The position numbers and the translations under genes were made by a program. DNA of 64,000 bases from Omphalotus guepiniiformis (lineage: Eukaryota; Basidiomycota; Agaricomycetes; Agaricales; Omphalotaceae): the NCBI GenBank assembly GCA_028554645.1, contig JAQOOI010000061.1:537766-601765 (forward strand), written 5' to 3'. Of this stretch, positions 23,662-33,100 are shown piece after piece. Under the pieces are notes generated by a model that did no database searches, was not told where the DNA came from, and saw only the letters and a list, made by a program, of their open reading frames with translations. Each line of letters begins with the position of its first letter. Position 1 is the stretch's first letter.

Positions 23662-25277
23662 ATGGATATTCAGTGAGTACTTCAAATTCAAGCCTCTAAA
23701 ATAAATGTTGTTGATCTTTTTTAGCTATCTAGCAGACTCAATCAAGATTGCTGCATTAGGTCTGTATAACTTCCCGTTATGTAGCTAACATTGGAAGCTA
23801 ACAATGTGGATGGGAACAGTCATTCTTGTTTATGACCATCTACTTACACTTGGTAAAAGTTTAGTGGTGAATTATGTTATTGTTACTGATAAAAAAACAG
23901 ACATAGAAATGAAGTATATATGGAGAAGACCATTGAAGATTGGACATTTTTTTTTCTTTATCAACCGCTATGCAAGCTTAGTTGTGTTTGCTGTGATGAC
24001 AGCTTTCACAATGCATTATTCAGATCAGACTTCACTGGATTGGACTGTAAGTTATAATATACTATATTCAGAATTACTTACAGGCTAACAAATTTCTTAG
24101 AGGTTTGCAACTATGCTCTCAATCTTTTCATCTAATTAATTGTTCTGTGTAGTTGCCGCAGCCTTCAACTTTCTTATTTACTTAGTATTGGATGGATTCA
24201 AATCAATGTTTCTAGTATGTTTTTTCATCATTGCTCAAGATCCTTGTTTAACTGAATACACAGTGTTAATTGCTCTCCGTGTTTATGCACTCTACAACCG
24301 GAGTCACTGGGTTCTATGTGGTGTGTTGCTAGTTGTGCTTGCAGTCATAGGCTTTGCAATGGTGAGTAGAGTTATACCATATTAGACAACAAATAGGCCT
24401 TGCTACTGAATATCTTCACTTAGTGGTTTATAGCCCTCAATTATTGTAATACAGACCAACTTGATTACAGTGAAGGATGTTCCTCAGAAGTTTTCACATC
24501 CAAACAGTAGGTGCTTCTCAAAAGTCTGGCTTCAGATTTTATACTTATTGTATTATCCACACCAGCTCAAATGGTAAGGTATTTTTGATTCTAAGCTCTC
24601 TTACTGACTTACCTCTATTAGAATGGGCTGCAATCTTTGAATGCCTATTTTTCTATGAAACATTGGTGTATATATTGACAGCCTATAAAGCTTATAAACA
24701 AGAAGTTGCCACTGTGTGTCCTCTTAACAGACAATCAAGTCTCATTTCTGTTATTATCCGAGATAGTATGGAATACTTCTTTGAAATTTCCTTTCATTGC
24801 TGATTACTTGGAATAGGTTCAATTTATTTTATGTGAGTGCATTTGTTGTACTTGCAAGTGTTATTTCAACAAGATGGGTAGGATTTTAGCACTAGCTCAT
24901 CTAACAAATATAATAACCTCATATGTAAGTAGGATGCAGATCCAGTACTGAAGAATATGGATGATCTGACATTTTCTGGCTCTAGGTGGATGTGTGTCAA
25001 TAAATATCTCTTCATAGATTCTTTATTAACTTGAAATCTCACAGAATTTGGGAGTCACAGCAGATGAAGTAGGAATACTTTCAACAAGGTGAGTTCATAA
25101 CAAACAGCTTATGGTCTTTCTGACCCTCATTTGGTGATCTACAGCCTGTCTGCAACTTTGGCATCACGCTTCATGCTCAATCTTCATTATACCATAGCCA
25201 CACAACAAGGAGAAGACACAACAGTAGACTATGGACAGTCCAGAATTGACTTTGCATCTGTTGAGTCTACTGAATAG
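23662..25277 (+). CDS. DUF6533 multi-pass membrane protein, copy 2
   Basis: Tandem paralogue of the gene ending at 23,238. Blocks in order: MDI/YLADSIKIAAL (two exons), LTMWMGTVILVYDHLLTL, IEMKYIWRRPLKIGHFFFFI, NRYASLVVFAVMTAFTMHYS, CRSLQLSYLLSIGWIQINVS, LIALRVYALYNRSHWVLCGV, LLVVLAVIGFAM, WAAIFECLFFYETLVYILTA ahead of YKAYKQEVAT, NLGVTADEVGILSTR, and SLSATLASRFMLNLHYTIAT before the stop. Conserved 'YDhLLTL..E..yiWrr' is the DUF6533 hallmark. Stop is 55 bp from the stop of the convergent acyl-CoA oxidase gene. Composition is AT-rich like copy 1. Exon boundaries approximate. Confidence 0.75.
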
Positions 25278-25332
25278 TGTGGTTGTGTAGATATACTGCA
25301 TGTGCGTTATGTAGAAGACCAAACAGATATGG

Positions 25333-28198
25333 TCACAGTTTAGCACCATCCTTCCTCGCCAAACTCTGGCCCCGCTGTAGAATTGGCTTGATAGATTCCT
25401 ACGAAGGTCGGTGGCATATATCATGCAAAAAATTCCAAAGTCAAAAAGAAAAAGAACACCCACCTCATACGCAGCAGGGACCTCACTTTGATTCAGAGGT
25501 TCTGTCTGTGCTCGCTCCCAGAGTGCTTGATATACCTTGCCATTATAGACACCCAAAACGCTATATGTTGCACAAAGTGTCAGCGAACGTGGGTTAACGG
25601 GAAACTCGGCGGAATGACTTCTCTTACCTGTCTAACTCCCAGTCAGATAAGCCCAGAGCATCTGTCAAACCAATCGCTTCGGGTAGAAGCTCAAGGCAGA
25701 GCTTCGCAATTGTCATGCGTAGTGACCGCGTGGGGTCCCTTGAGGATACCTTTCCAGATGGTGCCGTCATACGAAGGAGGCCGAAAGAAAGGAAGTCGGT
25801 CAATGCGGCTTCGATTGTGGTCAGAAGATACTGTTCGTTTGAGAAAGGAAACAGTCAGCTGGTTCCGTGACGTTCACAGTTTTTACAGTATTGTCTTACC
25901 AGCAAATAAAATTTTCGGACGACATTGTCATCATAAGCTCTCAGCCCGGACGATGACAAGCTTTTGAGCATTACACCTACTTGACTCGCAACGAATGCTT
26001 CTGTTACAGCTTTCGATACACGTTGATGGATCGTCGCATCAGGTTCTCCGGAAGTTTGTGCAATCTCGTGTACTAAAAGTGCCGCTCGCCATTCTAGAAG
26101 TAAAATTGCTGTAGCGTGATCTCTCCAAGAGTTCTCCGTCAGTATAGGAGGTTCGTTTTTCGGCGAAAGGAGTAGTCGAAGGTAATATGTCGATGGAGGA
26201 AGGTTTTGGATGATAGAAGATGAAGATGATGGAGAAGAACTCGATCGAAAGATATTCCGGAAAGCTTTCAATGCGGCGCGTACGGCTTGCTGGTCTAAAA
26301 CAAAGTTTTCGCCTTCGAACCTGTAACGCAATGCAAGTTTAATCAATTTATCAGTTTTGGAAAACCGACTAAGATGTAAAGAACGCTCGTACGTGACGCT
26401 TGGTACGTAGTCTGCATACGAATGAGCAACTCCTGTGAATGCGCTGTACCCATGTCCCCCCATTGATCGCCTCGCGCTCTCGAGATCAGCGACACAAGTT
26501 GACGTTGCTAATACTTTGAGACCGCTAGTCGTAGCGTGCAACTCTGCTAAAAGAGAAGTGTCGCCTTTCGCTAGGCGTTCGGACATTGCGTCGAAGGATC
26601 TAGTCTACAATCTGAAGTGAGTGACAGAGCGATCGTCTTTGACGAAATCATGTCTTACCATCGACCTCCCAAGCTCGATGAAGACGTATGCACGAGAAAG
26701 GATCGGAAGAAGACGTGCATGAACAGAAGGATAGGATATCACCTGGCTTTCTAACCCGTCGGGACCCTTATTTCCCTGCCGTCGAACGGTAGCGTAGCGT
26801 ATTGATATGACCGCAGCTGTAAGCAAAGTGTGAATGGGTTCAACATCCAAACTAGGCGTAACACCTCACCTTTTGCTATCAACCAGCCAGAAGTAGTGAT
26901 CATCCTTGAATATGCTTCGTTAGCGTCATCTACACATCTACCGGGACCAACTTACCCTGCGCGAATATACAACATCTTATATGATGCTTGTATGAGTGCT
27001 CATTCGTATGATAGAGTTGTAAACGGCAAACGTACCCCACCATAGCTGATTTTTGCGTGAGGGGGTTGTATGTACTTCCCATCATCAGTCACCTGAGCGA
27101 ACTTGGATAGCATATTCTCTTTTGGTATTCGTACGTGGTCAAACCGAGCAAATCCGTTGTCCGTAGGTGCGAACCCGCCGAATGCTTTGGGGCCTTAGAT
27201 CCCTCGATGAATGAGAACGAAATATCAGGAGATGCAAACGCATTACTCACCTATGTCTCCTGCTGTTATACCAGGTAAGAGCTTATGATCATCTACATAT
27301 ACGTATCATCAGCACCTGTCCTCTCTCTCAAACGGAAGACCTAACCTAGTGATCTTAGCTGCACGAGAAACAAATGCGGACCCATATCCTTTCCACTCGG
27401 AAGAATGAGTTTAGCCTGTACAACGCCATGCGTAGCAGTTTTCCCGAGCGCGCCAATCCACCATTTGCTACTAGTCAACGTCGGGGAGTGAATATCGAAT
27501 TCTTGAGTCTCTGGGATAAACGTAGCAGTAGTTTCCAACGAAACGACGTTACTCCCGTGTCCTAGCTCAGTTTGAAGGTAACATCCGAGTACTCCACGTG
27601 TGGCCACCAAGCTGGAATACTTTCTCAGGAGGTCGGGTGACGATTGAGCCGTTAATACCGGAGCGAAGGCTTGTAGTAAGAAGGTTAAGTAGTAAAAAGG
27701 TTAAGTTATTTTTCAACTTTCATTGAACGAAATGAGGACTTACCGGTATTGTGCAGAGATATTGGAAGCGCTTCATCCAAAAGCCCAGTCGCGACAGTTG
27801 TATCTTGCTTTGACCACCCTAGTGACTGCTCGAGCTCGTAAACATGATTGACCATCCTCATCCCTCGGGTGTACTTCTCGGTCCTATTCATGTATTGTCT
27901 TCATCAAATTGAATTGAGCGTCAGAATATCGAACTTGCTGAGACAAAGATGCTTAGTATGCGTACCTTCCAGCCTTATTGAACACGGGATCTCTCGACAT
28001 CACATTTACCAACCTCTCCTTCCTATCCCATTCTTCACGTCCATCTAAAGGACATTGGTCAGGCATCGATGTACAAAAAGTGAAGTTCACCTTACTATAC
28101 ACAAAATGCCTCACACTGGAAACATCAATCGAAGTCTTCGTCCGGGCTTTAGCCATGTCAATACCGGTCTGGACACTGGCATCGTGAGCTTTCGACAT
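25333..28198 (-). CDS. acyl-CoA oxidase, peroxisomal
   Basis: First enzyme of peroxisomal beta-oxidation: FAD-dependent oxidation of acyl-CoA to trans-2-enoyl-CoA with H2O2 release. Blocks in order: MSKAHDASVQTGIDMAKART, RKERLVNVMSRDPVFNKAGR, MNRTEKYTRGMRMVNHVYEL, TRGVLGCYLQTELGHGSNVV, SLETTATFIPETQEFDIHSP, SKWWIGALGKTATHGVVQAK, ISIRYATVRRQGNKG, ARRSMGGHGYSAFTGVAHSY, and SVTFEGENFVLDQQAVRAAL across an intron, with the Glu of the EGEN motif expected at the active site. The last intron (25,399-25,463) joins PAAYE to ESIKPILQRGQSLARKDGAKL, so the protein ends in AKL, a type-1 peroxisomal targeting signal. About ten exons. Confidence in family and orientation is high. Confidence 0.9.
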
Positions 28199-28798
28199 AC
28201 TGTAGATTAGAGATTAGCTGAACGACGCGAATGAGATGATGGGAGTTACTGGAAGCAATGTAAGTATATAGCAAACCGTCAGAGCGAGCGTTACTTCTGT
28301 AGCTTGCAGCTGGTTGGACCGGAGGCTCAGAATTACCGAGGCCGGTCTTTCTGTGAAAGCGATTCAATTGTGTGGCGGATGAATTGGAGATGAAGCAGCA
28401 TTACAAGGATTGTTAAGCCTGTTCACTCTGCATATGATGCACAGCCGTATCATTATGAAGAATGAACAAGTTATGATATGGAAAGAGTGAATTCGAGCTG
28501 TACGTTGCACCGAACTTGTTGCACCGTCAAATTTGAAAACAGGCGCGCAGGTATTAGTAACAGCTCGATACATATATGGGCGAAGCATGTGACTTAGATC
28601 TCAGCGCGTGACTGACGCGACTGACCCAGCTAACCTTAGCTGATCTTGCCCGGACATCCAGAAGCTCCAGGGCTCGTCCAAATTGTATCATTTCCTGGGG
28701 ACCAACTTAGCCGAGGCGTGGACTTGAAAAGGCACATTTCTGCATAATGCGTTCATTTCGCTTTCAAGAGAAAAAGTGCAGATGTACAAAGATCAGAA
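28199..28798. other. intergenic upstream of acyl-CoA oxidase
   Basis: No gene recognised between the acyl-CoA oxidase start and the tRNA gene. Confidence 0.45.
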
Positions 28799-28870
28799 TT
28801 CCGACACGGGGAATCGAACCCCGGGCTATCGCGTGAGAGGCGATAATGTTAGCCACTACACCATATCGGA
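28799..28870 (-). tRNA. tRNA-Glu (anticodon CTC)
   Basis: On the minus strand the sequence folds as a 72-nt tRNA without intron: acceptor stem TCCGATA/TGTCGGA, discriminator A, D-arm in 'TGGTGTAGTGG' (A box), anticodon loop with CTC between CGC and ACGCG, and T-arm 'GGGTTCGATTCCCC' (B box). Identity from the anticodon and resemblance to other fungal tRNA-Glu. CCA is not encoded, as usual in eukaryotes. Confidence 0.95.
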
Positions 28871-29885
28871 ATCGTTAATTTATGTGGGATATATCGTGTT
28901 CAACGAGGAACTCATATAACCCTCTGCTCTGGTCAACTATTCATCTATTTGTAGGTGAAGTAAATCTCGGGCTAAACCCACTGCTCATATTCGAAGAAGC
29001 GCCTTTAGTTGTGCCTGCATCTGTTATGAACAGCTCTGCCACGGGCTCGGACTTTCCCAAACCCAAGCCCGAGCCCTCAGTTTCTCAAGATCTCAAGCTC
29101 AAGCCCTATGCTAGTGAGCCCGGGTCGGGCACCGTGCACCAGGGCTTACCCTGCACATCACTACATAGCTCTGCGCCTCCAGACCCGGACCATGATTGTT
29201 TCAGTGACTCTTCAAATGTTCCATTCATCATATTCCATTCATCTGGGATTGAAGACTCGAACAGTAAGTATTGGTCTTGAAAGATCCTTGAACATTTTGT
29301 GCAGCATACTCATTCTACTCACTTCCTAGCATATCGCATGGACGCTCGATGCATACGACCGTCATATGACAAAGTTAAGCTTCTTGCCACGAAGCTGCCG
29401 TGTGTAAGGTCGGAGACAGGTAGAGGTAGGTCCAGCCCGCTTTGGCCAAAACGTTCGATTCGGGAGGTCCATGTGTCAAAATCTGTCCAACATCATGGGT
29501 GTAGTAGGAGCTGAGTAGGAGTTGGAATTACATTCCTGGTATCCAAGAGTCAACAGTACTGATGCGATGCACGGTCGCTAAGGAGTAGGAGTAGAAGTAG
29601 GAGTATATTCAAGGACCCCTGAAAGCCCAGCTATATGCCTGGTACCCAAAACACCCTCCGTTATCCGGATCCCAAAAAGGAAATCGATATCCGTACATGA
29701 CCCCAGGCCTTGAAAGAGCTCTGATTTTATCCGCACAATACCCCAGGCATGGTAGGGGACAGTCAAAATTTTATGCGCAATTATGAATTTTCTTCCTCTG
29801 CAACCTCTCTCGCTTCTTTCTTTGGCCCTTTCATCTGCTTTACTGCCGCTAGGAGCACTTTGAATGGGCTCACATATGGAAATAC
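28871..29885. other. intergenic, no gene recognised
   Basis: Small open frames without motifs. 29,030-29,150 is rich in 'gcccgagccc'-like short repeats and 29,500-29,610 in 'aggagtagga' repeats. The LINE's 3' end borders it at 29,886. Confidence 0.45.
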
Positions 29886-30199
29886 TTTTTTTTTTTTTTT
29901 TTTCGGAAGCCTTGGTGGTAGACAGTTCAGACGGTCGGTTTCCCAACTCGTATTAGACAGGCGCACTTCAGTGGCGCCTACTCTGTTTGGCTTGGTACGG
30001 CGAGAGGGGACCCTCACCTGGGTCATTAGTAGATGTTCGTGTAGATTTCGTTAGCATTAGGTGTCGTTAATTCAGTTTGAGCCGTTGTCCGAGCGAGGAA
30101 ATGCTTTTACGCACGACGTGTGGGACTCCGAGTTGAATTCGTTGAGCTCTGGGCCTGGACAGTTCGCGTACCGGTGTCGGAAACTTACCTTCTCCATAC

Positions 30200-33100
30200 T
30201 TACCTATCACGCGTGCCTGTCCGTTGCCTTCTGTCAGACTCAATACCCACTAAAACCCCGTCTGTTTTTGCCCAGTCATCGGGCAGATTGTCTTCATCCT
30301 GAATCACGTTCTTCCATGTTCGTCGCACAACTCGAGCGGGAAGACTTTTCCGGCCGTACTTTAGGTTAGTCATCCGGCAGTCGAGCTGCAGTCGTTCGGT
30401 GAGTGTGCGTTGCCATAGGTTTATGATTTCGTTAGCTGAGTTTGGCTTGTTCTCATTATCGATTACTCTCTTTATTCGGAACCTCCAGATGAGGTGCGCC
30501 GATTCAGTTAGGAGTATTCGCCACAGTCGTGCGTCCCCTGCGTATATCTTCCCATCTGCATCTTGTATTCGTGCTAGTCCAGCACCTAGTATGTCCCCTA
30601 GTCCGGGTTTTTGCCAGGTTAGGGGGGATTTTTTCTTTCTCCACAGGTCTTCTGCGAGCTCCCATATCAGGCCTTGTTCTGTGCTCTCACATTCAGTTAA
30701 TATATGCTCCATGGTTTCAAACTTCCCTGGGCACGCCAGGCAGTAAGCGCGCTCTTGGAGTTCTGGTGGGGTTGAGGGTCGGAGCCAGTGGGAGCCTAGC
30801 CAGTATGCATCGTGCATTGTCATCCATAGGTATTGTCTTATCTTCCTCGAGAAGTCTTTGCTTTTGATCGCTTTCCAGATGGCTTCCGACGTGGGTATGT
30901 AGCCGAACATGTCCTCGGTCTGGATCTGGACTTTCTCTAGTATGGCTTCCGTCCTCTGGCGGCGGTGGTCTTTCTTAGCGACTTTGATCTCTCGTATAGC
31001 TCTATAGGCGAGGGTTTGAGTCACAGTCGAAAGTTTGATCCCCGTGAGGGTGAGCTTGGGGTCCGTGGTTAGGTTTACAGGGTCCACTGTCTCTTTTTCT
31101 GCTCCTGTCTTCGCAAGTTTGTCAGCTTCCTCGTTCGCTCTGTGGTCGCTGTGGCCTTTCACCCACTGGAAGTAAGTGAGTGCCCTTCTCGCCCTTATAC
31201 TTGCGAGCGTGCTGCGAATTAGCTCTCTGTTGGGTACTTCGGTGTAGCCCCGGTCTTCCATGCTTTCCCTATTTTTGTTTATGTGGTCTAGCGCATATCT
31301 CGAATCCGAGATTATTAGGACTTCGTTGGTAGGGGGTATCGTCTCTGCTGGGTGCTTGATCGCCACTACTTCTCCCGTTTGGTTGGAGTGGTGTATGTTG
31401 TCGGGCAGGTGCAGGGCTCGGTTTCGTTCATCATTGATTGCGAAGAAGACTCCGGCGCCTGCCACCGCATTGTCTTCGCCGTTGTGGAAGCATGAGCCGT
31501 CAGTGGCCACTTGGATTGTTTCTTCGTTTATGGGTTGGGTAGTGGGGGTTGCGGCTGGTGGTAGGTCGTTACATACCGATCCCGTTGTGAAAACTCTGAA
31601 TATGTCTGCTAGGTGTTTGCCTGTGGTGAGTCCGGGTTGGAAGGTTGTCCATTCGTCGTGTGGGGCTCGCCATCCTTTCTCGAAGTCTTCCGGCAGGTCT
31701 GAGCGTGGGTCCCATTTGGGAGGAAGGAGGTCTAGTAGCTCTTCTGCTCGCTCTGCGCAGGCGTGAGGGTTCCCGCAGGTTGTTGTTCGTCGTACTCGAA
31801 CACAGTCATTGCATGCGCAGTTGGATCGTTGCTGGTGCGCTGGGTTTAGGAGGATGGACGCGATGTCCTGAGCGTCGCCTGTAAGGAGCGCGTGGTGGTT
31901 GTTTTTCAGGCAAAGGCTGGCTGCTGAATGGTTGAGTCTCCGGATGGCTGGATCTGCCTCCCTGTGGTACCAGATTGGGATCTGCCTTATGACGTCCCTG
32001 GGGAAGGCTAGTCCTTCAGGGCGTAGGTGGTATTTACGCGCAGTCGCAACCATTAATTTTAGTTCGGGTGGTAGCTTGGATGGTTTACCTATGCTCGTTT
32101 GCCAGGATTGGAGGAAGATGTTCAGGCGGACCTTCTGGTCGACATTTTGCTCGGTTTGGGGGACGTGTTTTGCGAAGAGGGCGTCTGCAATGTAGGCCCA
32201 CAGGGGGCGGTCATGGCCTAGTTTTAGGTACGCCTTAAGCCACATTATTGTGATGGCTTCGTTGCGTGCTTGTAGGTCCAGTACTGCTTTCCCCCCAGTG
32301 GTGGCTTTGTTAAGGATGGTTTCTGCATTTACGGGGTTGTGGGAGCGGTCGTTCCACATGAATCTGGATATACGTTTTACAAGGCGGCTCTCGACTTCGG
32401 AAGGCATGCCTTGGACTACTGTGAGGTATTGTGTGAACCCGCCCGGGACCATTTGGACTATGTGGCGTCGGCCTTCCATAGTGGGGCCAGACTTGCTCCA
32501 GTGCAGTAGGGAGGTGTCAATGCGGTCGAGCATGGTATTCCACAGGTTAGTGGAGTTGAAGTTATTTCCGTACCACCCTCCGAGGATGCGTGACGCTTCA
32601 TTTTCTTTTGTTATTCTGATCCAGTCTGGGAGGGGGATTGTTGTGGGTGTGGTTGTTCGTGTGTGCTCAATGCGCTGGCGGTAGGCTTTCGGTCCGATTG
32701 GTATTATCTCGGTTTTTGTAACATTGAATTTCGCGCGGGAGGCAATGCACCAGGTGTTTAGGAGCTGTTGGAGTTCGTCGAAGCTGTCGTGGGAGGACAA
32801 GAGAACGGTGGTGTCATCCGCGAACAGGTTGACGATTAGCCGTTCATTCAGACCTGGGATATTAAATCCTCTTAGGGGTGAATTTCGTATCATCGCGGCA
32901 AGGGGCTCTATGGCGAGGTCAAAAAGAAGACAGGACAGTGGGTCGCCTTGGCGTACACCGCGTGTGACGCGATACTTAGAGCTCTGGTGTCCGTTTATAT
33001 ATACTTGTGTCTCCGCGTGAGCATATAGCGCTTTCACTGTATCAATGAAGGACTGGGGCAGTCTGAATTTTTGGAGAGTTTTCCACAAGTAGTCGTGGCT

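Noticed and set aside
28882..29280. 132-codon frame beside the tRNA gene
   Set aside because: No recognisable domain; the middle is a short-period 'gcccgagccc' repeat; probably chance.
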